A stretch of 64,000 bases of DNA, taken from NCBI GenBank assembly GCA_965220075.1, contig OZ244806.1, positions 620,001 to 684,000 on the forward strand, written 5' to 3'. The stretch's first letter is position 1; each line of letters opens with the position of its first letter. The notes below the pieces were generated by a model, which was given only the letters and a program-made list of their open reading frames with translations, made no database searches and was not told the DNA's origin. Shown piece by piece: positions 34,707 through 42,920 of this stretch. A program made the translations under genes and the position numbers. The DNA is from G965220075 sp965220075 (lineage in GTDB: Bacteria; Chloroflexota; UBA11872).

Positions 34707-35504
34707 TCAGTCTGGCGGCCGCGTGCGCAGGGTTACGTCGCCGCTGGCGATCGTTTCGAGCGCACCGTCACCTGTGCGCAGAAGAAGCTCGCCATTTGGG
34801 CCGAAGCCTTCCACCTGACCGGCTCGACGCCAGCCGACTCCGGAGAGCTCGACGCGGCGGCCGCGTACCGCCGAGCGAGTTTCCCAGATGGCGTGCACGC
34901 CGCCGCGCGCCGCCGCGGGCAGCGCGACCGTTTGCAGTATCCGCGTCAGCGCGCCCGCCAGGACCGCCGCGCGGTCGAAGCGCTTTCCCGCGATCTCGGC
35001 TAGCGAGACGGCCGCCACGCCCGCGGCTATCCCGGGCGCGTCATTGACGTTTAGGCCCACGCCCAGCACGGCGTCGGCGCCCGCCGCCTCGATGAGGACG
35101 CCGGCCGCCTTGCGCTCTCCCAACACCAGGTCGTTGGGCCATTTGATCTCCAGCGCCACCCCGGTCTCGATCTCAATGGCGCTCAGCAAGGCCACCGCGG
35201 CCGCCACGGCCGGCCACTCGGGGCCGCTGGTCCAGGCATCGCGAAGCACCGTCGAGAAAAGCAGCGCGCCGGCGCCGCTTTGCCAGCGGCGCCCGTGCCG
35301 ACCGCGGCCGCGCCGCTGGCGCTCCGCAACGAACAGGGCGCCGTGCGGAGCGCTGGCCGTCAGCGCCGTCCGCGCGTCGTCCTGCGTCGATTCGGTCACC
35401 GCCGCATACGACACCGGGACGTCGAGTCCACGCCGGGACAGGAGACCGTCAATATGGGCGGCGCTGAGCTGTGGCTCGTGGTCGGTGTTTGGGCGTGTGG
35501 ACAC
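34707..35504 (-). CDS. birA: Biotin--[acetyl-CoA-carboxylase] ligase (BirA, group I)
   Basis: Activates biotin to biotinyl-AMP and transfers it to carboxyl-carrier proteins. The biotin/ATP motif GRGRHGRRW is at about 66-74, KWPNDL follows, and a small C-terminal SH3-like domain ends the protein. It is 265 residues from GTG 35504; the longer reading to 35663 adds a Gly/Arg-rich stretch overlapping the divergent small gene. The short N-terminus lacks a DNA-binding HTH, so it is a ligase without repressor function. It is adjacent to the YYY protein gene on the same strand. Confidence 0.92.
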   Translation of the reverse strand: MSTRPNTDHEPQLSAAHIDGLLSRRGLDVPVSYAAVTESTQDDARTALTASAPHGALFVAERQRRGRGRHGRRWQSGAGALLFSTVLRDAWTSGPEWPAVAAAVALLSAIEIETGVALEIKWPNDLVLGERKAAGVLIEAAGADAVLGVGLNVNDAPGIAAGVAAVSLAEIAGKRFDRAAVLAGALTRILQTVALPAAARGGVHAIWETRSAVRGRRVELSGVGWRRAGQVEGFGPNGELLLRTGDGALETIASGDVTLRTRPPD

Positions 35505-35673
35505 AGTTGACTCGGACTGCGGGGCGAAGCTGCCTGCAGCGCGCAGACGGCCAGAATACCCAGGTCGTCGCCCGGCGATCAGCACGCCGCCGCTTCTGTC
35601 CCCACACATTTCGGGGTATGCTTCAGGCTCGTCAAGTGTGGTTCGGAGCGAGCCGTGCGGCAAGGAGTTGGGT

Positions 35674-35874
35674 GTGCCCTATAACGTCATCAGCAAGAAG
35701 TCTGGCAAGACCTACTATCTCCACACGCGTGACGTCACGTTGCGCGGCGGCAGACAACAGACGATCTACTTCTTCGCACAGAAGGTTGGAGAGGGCGCGC
35801 TCGACGCTCTTCCCGCGGGCTACGTCGTCTCGGAGAACGAGCGAACGGGCCTGCCGCTTCTGAAGAAGGCCTAG
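35674..35874 (+). CDS. Small conserved-looking protein, unknown function (66 aa)
   Basis: A 66-residue protein whose start is fixed by AAGGAG at 35662-35667, six bases before GTG 35674. The sequence has a compact beta-rich character: YNVISKKSGKTYYLH, then RQQTIYFFA, then ALPAGYVVSE and LPLLKKA. The balanced composition and near-ideal ribosome binding site support a real gene. I recall similar short proteins of unknown role in bacterial genomes but cannot name a family. It is divergent from birA and convergent with the ImmA-like gene. Confidence 0.72.
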   Translation: MPYNVISKKSGKTYYLHTRDVTLRGGRQQTIYFFAQKVGEGALDALPAGYVVSENERTGLPLLKKA

Positions 35875-35903
35875 TACCTCGGCGCACACCGCGCATCGCG
35901 GTT

Positions 35904-36386
35904 TCAAGAGCGTAAACCGTCCAGTTCGCGCAGACGGCGGCGCAGCATGGATCCGCTGACCCCAAGACGTTGAGCCGTTTCGTCTAATCCTTTGCGCGCC
36001 TCGGCGCGGACGCGCAGCAGCAGTGGCGCCGGCAGCAGAAACTCGATCGCAAACTGATCCGCTTCCCACTCCATGCGGCGCCGCCGGAATCTATCGGCGT
36101 CGCCGGGCCTCACGTCCGCGTGCAGTCTCCAGTGACCCAGCTCGTGCGCGACCGCGAAGTTGCGGTAGCGCCGCGGAACCCGCGCGTTCACGACAATGAG
36201 GGGCCCCGACGGCCGGTCGGACCACAGGACGGCCTGCAGCGCCCGCGGCAGGGGATGGACCGCCACCCGCACCAGCGACGTCCGGCTCACGTAGTCGGCG
36301 GCGTCCAGAATCGGAGCCCAACCCGCGCCCCCGGCGATGAACCGCAGGGCGTGCGCCGCGCGAGCTACCTCGATCCGGGTGGGCAT
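35904..36386 (-). CDS. ImmA/IrrE-type zinc metallopeptidase with C-terminal HTH-like helix pair
   Basis: A 160-residue protein from ATG 36386. The zinc motif HELGH is at 81-85 and a downstream Glu is in MEWEADQFAIEFLLP, the COG2856 pattern used to cleave repressors or in toxin-antitoxin and stress regulation. The last 35 residues (LDETAQRLGVSGSMLRRRLREL) look like a helix-turn-helix. Unlike ImmA or RES-type systems, no repressor or antitoxin gene lies next to it. The neighbours are a small unknown gene and an FAD oxidase gene on the other strand. Confidence 0.82.
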   Translation of the reverse strand: MPTRIEVARAAHALRFIAGGAGWAPILDAADYVSRTSLVRVAVHPLPRALQAVLWSDRPSGPLIVVNARVPRRYRNFAVAHELGHWRLHADVRPGDADRFRRRRMEWEADQFAIEFLLPAPLLLRVRAEARKGLDETAQRLGVSGSMLRRRLRELDGLRS

Positions 36387-36561
36387 GAGAGTCTGGAATT
36401 GTACCGAACAAATTACGAACACACGGGCGCAGAAACGCAGCGTGCGCGCTTAGCGGCTCGCGTGTAGGCGCTCCCTCGCAGCCCGGCGCCGTACCATCCG
36501 GCCAACAGACAAGTCGCGCTCGCCCAGTGACGGTCGGCGTGCCTGCGGTCGCGGAGTTGAC

Positions 36562-37926
36562 GTGGACGCGCAAGAAGTCAGGCAGTGGCTCTTCGCCGAG
36601 GCCGGCGCCGCAAACGTGATCAGCGAGCCGGCGGCGCTTTGGGCCTACGGCTACGACGCCACCATGGGGTATCGCGGCCATCCCGCGGCCGTGGTCTTCC
36701 CAACCGGTGAAAGCCAGATAGCGCGGCTCCTGCGCCGCGCCCGGCAAAGCGGCTTCAAGTGGATGGTGCGCGGCGGCGCGACCAGCCTGGCCGCCGGTGC
36801 CGTGCCGCCCGATGGCGCCATCGTGATCGACACCAATCGCATGCAGGCGCTTCGCGAGATCGACGCCGCGCGGCGCCTGGCCGTAGTCGAACCGGGCGTG
36901 GTGACACGCGACTTCCGCGGCGCCGTGGCCCGCGAGGGTCTGTTCTATCCGCCCGATCCTTCCTCGGACGCGGGGGCCACGCTGGGGGGCAACATAGCCA
37001 CCAACGCCGGCGGGCCTTACGCATTCAAGTACGGCGTGACCCGCGACTACGTGCAGCGCCTGCGCGTGGTCGACGCCGAGGGTGAGCTGTTTGACCTGCG
37101 GCGCCCGGCCGACGGGCCGCTGATCGACCTCATGGTGGGATCCGAAGGAACGCTTGGAATCGTGACGGAAGCGGCTTTGCGCCTGCTGCCTCCTCCGGCT
37201 CACAGCGAAGTGCGCGCGCTGGTGTACGACGATGGATTGATGGCGCTGCGCGCCGTTCCCGAGATCATCGAAGCCGGTCTCATTCCGGCCAAGCTCGAGT
37301 TCCTCGACGACGTCACCATCACGGCGCTCGAGCGCGCGCGCTCATGGGGTCTCCCGCGCAGTGCGGGTGGGCTGCTGCTGCTGGAGTTTGATGGTCCTCG
37401 GCCCGCCGTGTCAGCCGAGCTGGCAAAGCTGGACGCCTTGCTTGCGGCGGACGGATCGGGCGGCCGGCTGGTTGGGAGTGAGACGGCCGGCGGATGGTGG
37501 GCGGCGCGCAAGGCGATCACGGCCTCCCTGGCAAGGATTCGCCCGGCCAAGATCGGTGAGGACATCTGTGTGCCGCGCACTAAATTGGCCGCCACCGCCG
37601 CTCGCGTCAGAGAGGCGGCCGCCCGGCACAATCTGACCGTGGCGGTGTTTGGCCACGCGGCCGACGGCACTCTGCACCCCAACATCCTGTATGACCCGGC
37701 CATCCGCGCCGAGCGGCTGGCCGCGCTCGATCTGCTTGCCGAGATCGCGCGCGCGGGCGTGGAGGCGGGCGGCGTCTTATCCGGCGAGCACGGCTTGGGG
37801 CGCGTCAAGCGGCCTTTCGTCGCGCGGGCCTATGACGCGCAAACGCTCGCGCTGATGGCGCGCATCAAGTCGGCGGCGGACCCGCGCGGGGCGCTCAATC
37901 CCGGCGCGATGTGGCCCAACGTTTAG
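36562..37926 (+). CDS. FAD-linked oxidase (GlcD/D-lactate dehydrogenase-like)
   Basis: A 454-residue VAO/PCMH-family flavoprotein that oxidises 2-hydroxyacids such as glycolate or D-lactate. The start is GTG 36562 with GGAG five bases upstream. The FAD-binding N-terminal domain shows VVFPTGESQIARLLRRA, VRGGATSLAAGAV and the pyrophosphate loop GGNIATNAGGPYAFKYG. The C-terminal cap ends GVLSGEHGLGRVKR and DPRGALNPGAMWP. No iron-sulfur partner (GlcF) is adjacent, so the electron acceptor is unknown. A clear terminator follows directly. Confidence 0.9.
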   Translation: MDAQEVRQWLFAEAGAANVISEPAALWAYGYDATMGYRGHPAAVVFPTGESQIARLLRRARQSGFKWMVRGGATSLAAGAVPPDGAIVIDTNRMQALREIDAARRLAVVEPGVVTRDFRGAVAREGLFYPPDPSSDAGATLGGNIATNAGGPYAFKYGVTRDYVQRLRVVDAEGELFDLRRPADGPLIDLMVGSEGTLGIVTEAALRLLPPPAHSEVRALVYDDGLMALRAVPEIIEAGLIPAKLEFLDDVTITALERARSWGLPRSAGGLLLLEFDGPRPAVSAELAKLDALLAADGSGGRLVGSETAGGWWAARKAITASLARIRPAKIGEDICVPRTKLAATAARVREAAARHNLTVAVFGHAADGTLHPNILYDPAIRAERLAALDLLAEIARAGVEAGGVLSGEHGLGRVKRPFVARAYDAQTLALMARIKSAADPRGALNPGAMWPNV

Positions 37927-37945
37927 CCCGCTCTGGCGGGTTTTT
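37927..37945 (+). terminator. Rho-independent terminator after the FAD oxidase gene
   Basis: CCCGC (37927-37931), loop TCTG, GCGGG (37936-37940) and then TTTTT (37941-37945). It begins directly after the TAG stop of the FAD-linked oxidase. This is the cleanest short intrinsic terminator in the window. Confidence 0.85.
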
Positions 37946-38039
37946 GACATCACGGGCCCCGCGGCGGCCCGGCCGCGGATGCCTTGCGCCCAAGCGTGCA
38001 CCTAGCTCGGCGAAGCCGCTCGTTCGGACCGTGGATGCG

Positions 38040-38071
38040 GCGGACCGCCTGATAGGCGCCAGGCGGTCCGC
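38040..38071. repeat. Perfect 12-bp inverted repeat downstream of amtB
   Basis: GCGGACCGCCTG (38040-38051) pairs exactly with CAGGCGGTCCGC (38060-38071) across an eight-base loop. It lies about 65 bases past the amtB stop in the amtB reading direction and about 95 bases after the oxidase terminator. No T run follows on either strand. It may be a transcript-end stabiliser or factor-dependent end of the amtB mRNA. Confidence 0.6.
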
Positions 38072-38137
38072 CGTCCGACCGGGCGGCCGCGGTCCCACCG
38101 CGACCGCCCAGTCTTCAGTGCGACTCCTTGCCGGGCG

Positions 38138-39583
38138 CTACTCAGCCGCCGTGGGCTGAGGCGCCTGCGTCACGTCATCCGAATAGGCCATCTCACCGTG
38201 CTCGGGCATGTCGAGTCCGCGCAGCTCCTCCGCTTCCGGAGCGCGCAGCCCGATAGTGCGCTTGATGGCGTTGAACATCAGCAGCCCCACGGTCAGCGCC
38301 CATGCCACCGCCACCAGGGCGGCGATCAGCTGAGCGACAAACTGCGAGCCGTTGCCTGCTATGAAGCCCGCCACGTCGCCGTAGGAACCGTCGGCGAAGA
38401 TCCCCACGGCCAGCAAACCCCAAACACCAGCCGTGCCGTGGACCGAAGACGCACCGACGGGATCGTCGATCTTCAGCCGCCGCTCGATGAAGCTGACACT
38501 GGCTAGCATCAGGAGAGCGGCCACGGCGCCGATCACCACCGCCGCCCAAGGGGCCACGAAGGCGCAGGGCGCGGTGATGCCTACTAGCCCGGCCAGCGCG
38601 CCGTTGCACGTGTCGGCCACGCTGATCCGACCGCGGGTCTGCACGTAGCGCGCGTAGGCGGCCACCACGGCGCCAGCGGCGCCGGCGAGGAACGTGTTGG
38701 CGATGATCACGGAGATGCGCAAGTCATTGCCGTTCACGGTGCTCCCGCCGTTGAAGCCGAACCAGCCAAAGAACAAGATGAACGTCCCGATCACCAGATA
38801 GACCAGGTTGTGGCCCGGCAGCTTGCGGACCTCGCCGTTGGGACCGTATTTGCCCAGCCGCGCGCCCACGGTGGCCGCGCCGGCCAGCGCCAGCACCCCG
38901 CCAATCGTGTGCACCACGCCGGAGCCGGCGAAATCGACCGCGCTGGCGCCAACCCAGGCGTTGAGCTGCTCACCGCCCAGCCAGCCTCCGCCCCACATCC
39001 AGTGACCGTAGATCGGATAGACGATCGCGGTTACCAGGAAGCCGTAGGCCAGGTAGGCAGTGACGCGGGTCCGCTCGGCCACCGCGCCGGCCACGATCGT
39101 GGCGGCCGTGGCGGCAAAGACCATCTGGAAGAACCAGAACATGACGCTGGAAACGTCGTAGGCCTGATTCGCCAGGAAGAATCCCGAGTAGCCAATGAAC
39201 GCGTTTCCGTCAGCCAGCCCCGGATAGTCGCTTCCTCCAAACATGAAGGCGTATCCGAAGGCCCAGAACGAAAGCCCGCCCGCGGCGAAGTCGAGAATGT
39301 TCTTCGTCAAGTAGTTGACGGTGTTCTTCGCCCGGATGAGGCCGGCGCCCAGCAGGGCGAAGCCGGCTTGCATGAAGAACACCAGCGCGCCCGCCATCAG
39401 CGTCCAAACGAACGTGATACCGGCGGTCGGGTCGGCGGCCAGCGTGTCGGCGCCGGAGGGATCGGCCTGCGCCAGCACCAACCCGCGCACGATGAAGAAG
39501 GCCGCAAGCGCTAGCGCGAGCGCGGCCATGATTCGGATCAATGCGACCGGCCGTGGCTGGTCGCGACTCCACAGAATCGACAT
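38138..39583 (-). CDS. amtB: Ammonium transporter (Amt family)
   Basis: A 481-residue inner-membrane channel for ammonium/ammonia. ATG 39583 is chosen because AAGGAG (39598-39593 on the minus strand) is nine bases upstream; the GTG six bases earlier is too close. An N-terminal hydrophobic segment ending VLAQA may be a signal peptide, as in E. coli AmtB. Amt motifs include FFMQAGFALLGAGL, DFAGSGVVHTIGG, LVYLVIGTFILFFGWFGFNGGS and the late VHGTAGVWG. No glnK/PII gene is adjacent. With gltB in the window it indicates ammonium assimilation capacity. Confidence 0.96.
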   Translation of the reverse strand: MSILWSRDQPRPVALIRIMAALALALAAFFIVRGLVLAQADPSGADTLAADPTAGITFVWTLMAGALVFFMQAGFALLGAGLIRAKNTVNYLTKNILDFAAGGLSFWAFGYAFMFGGSDYPGLADGNAFIGYSGFFLANQAYDVSSVMFWFFQMVFAATAATIVAGAVAERTRVTAYLAYGFLVTAIVYPIYGHWMWGGGWLGGEQLNAWVGASAVDFAGSGVVHTIGGVLALAGAATVGARLGKYGPNGEVRKLPGHNLVYLVIGTFILFFGWFGFNGGSTVNGNDLRISVIIANTFLAGAAGAVVAAYARYVQTRGRISVADTCNGALAGLVGITAPCAFVAPWAAVVIGAVAALLMLASVSFIERRLKIDDPVGASSVHGTAGVWGLLAVGIFADGSYGDVAGFIAGNGSQFVAQLIAALVAVAWALTVGLLMFNAIKRTIGLRAPEAEELRGLDMPEHGEMAYSDDVTQAPQPTAAE

Positions 39584-39942
39584 ATACACCTACTCCTTTT
39601 GATGGCTACAGATCTGCCCTGCAACCCGGCCGCAATGCCGGAGCGGTGTCATCGCCACGTGGAGGTCGGGCGCTGCTTGCGGTCACCTGCCGTGGCCGCC
39701 CTTGGTGGCCGCGCGCCCCGCGGGGAGTCGGCGTCGATCCCCGCGCGTCAACTCACATCCCGGTCGCTCGTTCTGTCAGCCGCGCGCATGGCGCCGCGGC
39801 GCGATTTCGCGCGTAGAGTAGCGCGTGCGCCGCAATCGTGTTCAATCGCGGCCACCCAAGCGACACCGGCGCAATCCACCGCGCTCGGCACGCCCATTCC
39901 GCTTGCGGGGGAGGTCGTTTGCGGCCACCGGCGCCGCGCCCG
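39584..39942. other. Intergenic region upstream of amtB
   Basis: This stretch of 359 bases between the fabL-like stop and the amtB start (both minus strand) presumably holds the amtB promoter. AAGGAG (39593-39598) is the amtB ribosome binding site. An 8-bp perfect hairpin, CGCGGGGA / TCCCCGCG, occupies 39719-39745 with an 11-base loop. I looked for a sigma-54 promoter and saw none. Confidence 0.5.
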
Positions 39943-40749
39943 TCACATGCTCAGATACTCGCCGCCGTCCACGTTGATCACGTTGCCCGTCAGCCAGGAA
40001 GTGCCAGGCGCCGTCAGCGCCGCGATTGCCCGCGCCACGTCCTCCGTTTGCGTAAGCCGGCCGGCCGGATTCATCTTGCGGGCGTGTTCGACCATCTCTT
40101 CATGCCCCGGGATCGCTCGCAGGGCGGGCGTGTCGGTCACGCCGCCGCGAATAGCATTGGCGGTGATCCCATAGGGGGACAGCTCCACCGCCAGCTGGCG
40201 GATATGGAACTCCAGGCACGCCTTGGCGGCGCCGACCGCGCCGTAGGCGGGCCAGACACGCTCGGATCCGGCGCTCGTCATAGCGAATATCCGCGAGTCC
40301 CGGCCCAGCAGTGAGCGCGCCATCAGATCTTGCGCCCAAAAAGCCAGGCTGTTGGCCATGACGTCCAGCGTCATCTCGAACTGCCGCTGACTGAGCGCGT
40401 CGGCGCGGTCGTCGGCGATGTAGGGCTTCAACGTGCCGAACGCCAGCGAATGCAAGACGACCCGAATCGGAGGCTCGGCGTCCTTTACCGCGGGCGCGAT
40501 AGCGTCGAGCACCCGCCCGCGCGCCTCGGGATCCGCCGCGTTCACGTTGAAGAACTCGGCGCGGCGGCCTGAGGCGACAATCTCATCTCGAACGGCCTCG
40601 GCTGCCGGCATCGTGTTGCGGCGGTCCAGGTGAACGCCCACGATGTCCATTCCGCAGGCGGCCAGCGTGCGAGCCGTGGTCGCGCCGAAACCGCTGGACG
40701 CGCCGAGAATCAGCGCCCAGCCATCGAGCCGCGGTTCACTCGTCTCCAT
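39943..40749 (-). CDS. FabL-like enoyl-[acyl-carrier-protein] reductase (SDR, Tyr-x6-Lys)
   Basis: A 268-residue SDR-fold protein. The cofactor motif is GASSGFG at 16-22. The active site reads PAYGAVGAAK, with Tyr169 and Lys176 separated by six residues. This is the enoyl-ACP reductase spacing (FabI/FabL) and not the Tyr-x3-Lys of classical SDRs. The C-terminal GRLTQTEDVARAIAAL and GNVINVDGGEYLSM are FabL/FabI-like. The likely role is the last reduction of fatty-acid elongation. No other fab genes are near. Another SDR activity is possible. Confidence 0.78.
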   Translation of the reverse strand: METSEPRLDGWALILGASSGFGATTARTLAACGMDIVGVHLDRRNTMPAAEAVRDEIVASGRRAEFFNVNAADPEARGRVLDAIAPAVKDAEPPIRVVLHSLAFGTLKPYIADDRADALSQRQFEMTLDVMANSLAFWAQDLMARSLLGRDSRIFAMTSAGSERVWPAYGAVGAAKACLEFHIRQLAVELSPYGITANAIRGGVTDTPALRAIPGHEEMVEHARKMNPAGRLTQTEDVARAIAALTAPGTSWLTGNVINVDGGEYLSM

Positions 40750-40840
40750 AAACCCAACCCATCTCGCCAGCAGGCGTGCCGGGCATCCTAACGCGCTGCG
40801 GGCAGTTGACGCCGATAGTCCAGGCCACCACTCTCAAACC

Positions 40841-41893
40841 ATGTCCGCCAGCGTCCAGCTTGCAGTGGTCGGGTGCGGGGCCGCGGGACGCCGTTACGTG
40901 AGCGGCATCCGTGCCGTGCCGGGATGGCCGCCGGTCCTGCTGAGCGACCCCGCGCCGACCCGCGCAAGGTCGCTGGCGCTTGAGATCGACTCCCTCGATG
41001 TCGAGCTCGAACGCCTGCACGAACTGCCGGGAGTGCGGGGCGCGGTGATAGCCACTCCTGCCGGCCGCAGGGCCGACGACGCTGCCATGGCCCTCGCGTC
41101 CGGCAGGCACGTGCTGGTTGACGCGCCGTTCGGCACGGATTCGCATTCGTTGCGCGCCCTGCACGAGGACGCGGGCGCACGCGGCCTCCATCTGGCGGTC
41201 GGCTATCCGCTCCGCTTCGCGCCCCTCGTGCGTGCCGCGCGGCGTCTGCTGCCGGCTCCGGTGATCGCGCAAGGCCACTTTCGGGCGTCGTGGATGAGCG
41301 AAGCGGAGCGGAGCGAAACCGCCGGCCTCCCCAGGGAGTTGCCGGCCTATGCCGTCGCCGGACTGGATCTGCTCTGCCACTGCATGCGCGCCGCGCCGGA
41401 TCGCGTCTTCGCGGAGAGCGCCCCCGGTCGATCCCAGACCCCCGACGGCTCGCGCTCAGTCGCGGCCATGCTCATGTTTCCCGGCGGCCGCGCCGCCACC
41501 CTCACCATCGGCCCGGCGGAACCGCCTCCGCCGTTCGCCGACCCCTACCTGGAGTTCAGCGACGGCCGCAGGCGCATCACCATGTTGGACGGCCTGCGGT
41601 GCGCGGAGCTGCACGGCTTCAGCACCGGGGACATCGCGGCGGCCGCACAAGTGGCGGGCGTCGAGGTCGATAGCCGCGACGGTGCGGTTCGCCTGCGTGC
41701 CGCCGCCGAGCTGGAATGCCCTGGCGCCTGGGCGCACCGCGATCAGGCGCGGGCTTTCGTCCGGCTGGTCGCCGGTGGAGATTGGGATGTGGACCTGGGG
41801 AGCGTCACTGATGAGCGGCGCTGCATGGTCGTGCTGCATGCCTTGGGCGGCGCTATGCTCAGCGGCCAGCCGCGCGCCGTGCGAGCCGTCTGA
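40841..41893 (+). CDS. Gfo/Idh/MocA-family oxidoreductase, atypical active-site motif
   Basis: A 350-residue protein from ATG 40841 (MSASVQLAVVGCG); a longer in-frame start at 40643 overlaps the divergent fabL-like gene. The Rossmann motif is GCGAAGRRYVSGIR, and the second domain has YPLRFAPLVRAAR. In most family members a Lys in an EKP motif is catalytic; here the aligned stretch is VDAPFGTD, with Ala at that position. Redox activity is therefore uncertain and a binding or regulatory role is possible. Six bases separate it from nadD, suggesting cotranscription. Confidence 0.78.
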   Translation: MSASVQLAVVGCGAAGRRYVSGIRAVPGWPPVLLSDPAPTRARSLALEIDSLDVELERLHELPGVRGAVIATPAGRRADDAAMALASGRHVLVDAPFGTDSHSLRALHEDAGARGLHLAVGYPLRFAPLVRAARRLLPAPVIAQGHFRASWMSEAERSETAGLPRELPAYAVAGLDLLCHCMRAAPDRVFAESAPGRSQTPDGSRSVAAMLMFPGGRAATLTIGPAEPPPPFADPYLEFSDGRRRITMLDGLRCAELHGFSTGDIAAAAQVAGVEVDSRDGAVRLRAAAELECPGAWAHRDQARAFVRLVAGGDWDVDLGSVTDERRCMVVLHALGGAMLSGQPRAVRAV

Positions 41894-41899
41894 GACGCT

Positions 41900-42523
41900 A
41901 TGCGCCTGGGTCTGTTCGGTGGAACGTTCGATCCGATCCACTACGGGCATCTGGCGGTTTTGAGCGAGGCCCAGCGAGCCTTCGAGCTGGATGAAGTTCT
42001 GCTCGTCCCGGCTGCGCAATCGCCCCTGCGCGGCGCGGCCCGGGCGCCCGCCCGCCACCGGTTGGAGATGTGTGAGCTGGCGGCGCAGGGTCGCACGGGA
42101 ATCGCCGTCACTGACATTGAGCTGACGCGCGAAGCCCCCTCCTACACGGCCGATACTCTCGATTTGATCCGGCGCCAGCGCCCAGGCGACGAGGTCTATG
42201 TCGTGATAGGCGCGGACGCGCTGAACGCGCTTCTCTGCTGGCGCGACATAGGGCGCATCGTGGCTCACGCCGCATTCATCTCGATCACGCGCAGCGCGCA
42301 CCGCAACACGCCCCCGCCCGAGTTGCTGGCCGCGTTCCCGCAGGCACGCAACCGCCTTCATACGCACGAGATGCCCGCCGTGGACATTTCATCCTCGCGC
42401 GTGCGCAGCTTGATCGCTGACGGACGGCAGCTCCACGCCTACCTCCCGCCGCCGGTCGAGGAGTACATCCGGCGGCATGGCCTCTATGGGCTGGCGGCGC
42501 CCCGCTGCTCTCCTTCGATATAA
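41900..42523 (+). CDS. nadD: Nicotinate-nucleotide adenylyltransferase
   Basis: Adenylates nicotinate mononucleotide to deamido-NAD. A 207-residue nucleotidyltransferase of the HIGH superfamily: GLFGGTFDPIHYGHL at about 4-18, LVPAAQSPLR, VIGADALNALLCWRD, and ISSSRVRSLIADGR near the C-terminus ending VEEYIRRHGLYG. The gene order nadD then rsfS is common in bacteria. It starts at ATG 41900, closely after the Gfo/Idh/MocA gene. Confidence 0.96.
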   Translation: MRLGLFGGTFDPIHYGHLAVLSEAQRAFELDEVLLVPAAQSPLRGAARAPARHRLEMCELAAQGRTGIAVTDIELTREAPSYTADTLDLIRRQRPGDEVYVVIGADALNALLCWRDIGRIVAHAAFISITRSAHRNTPPPELLAAFPQARNRLHTHEMPAVDISSSRVRSLIADGRQLHAYLPPPVEEYIRRHGLYGLAAPRCSPSI

Positions 42524-42524
42524 T
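42519..42524 (+). promoter_or_regulatory. Perfect -10 hexamer (TATAAT) before rsfS
   Basis: An exact TATAAT lies across the nadD stop codon and 24 bases before the rsfS GTG. There is no recognisable -35 and no TG extension, so promoter activity is uncertain. It stands out in GC-rich DNA and could give rsfS a transcript independent of nadD. Confidence 0.35.
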
Positions 42525-42548
42525 CCCCGCCACTAGAAGCCACGGCGT

Positions 42549-42902
42549 GTGTCGCTGCAAAACCCGCTCGAGTTCGCCCGCCAGCTCGTCGACGAGCTGG
42601 CGGCGCGCGGAGCATCCGACCTCTTGCTGCTCGATCTGCGCGGGCTGACGGTCATAGCCGACTGCTTCGTGATCGGCACCGTCCACAGCAGCCCCCAAAT
42701 GCGCGCGATTCGGCAGGTGATGGACGGCGAGCTCACCAGCAAGGCCGAGATTCATCCCCGGTTCGAGGGTGACTACGGGGACGGCTGGCTGCTGGCCGAC
42801 TTCGGAACCGTGGTCGTGCACGTGTTCTCCGAGCAGGGTCGGGCGTATTATCGATTGGAAGAGTTGTGGGCCGACGCCCCGGCGGTCTTGCGCGTGCAGT
42901 AG
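42549..42902 (+). CDS. rsfS: Ribosomal silencing factor RsfS
   Basis: A 117-residue RsfS/DUF143 protein that binds uL14 on the large ribosomal subunit and blocks subunit joining in poor nutrient conditions. Conserved features: LVDELAARGASDLLLLDLRGLT, IADCFVIGTVHSSPQMRAI, and the final GDGWLLADFGTVVVHVFSEQGRAYYRLEELW. The start is GTG 42549, 25 bases after nadD. The stop is TAG at 42900-42902, after which the same frame stays open to 43091. Confidence 0.95.
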   Translation: MSLQNPLEFARQLVDELAARGASDLLLLDLRGLTVIADCFVIGTVHSSPQMRAIRQVMDGELTSKAEIHPRFEGDYGDGWLLADFGTVVVHVFSEQGRAYYRLEELWADAPAVLRVQ

Positions 42903-42920
42903 CTGGAGAGGATACGGGTC

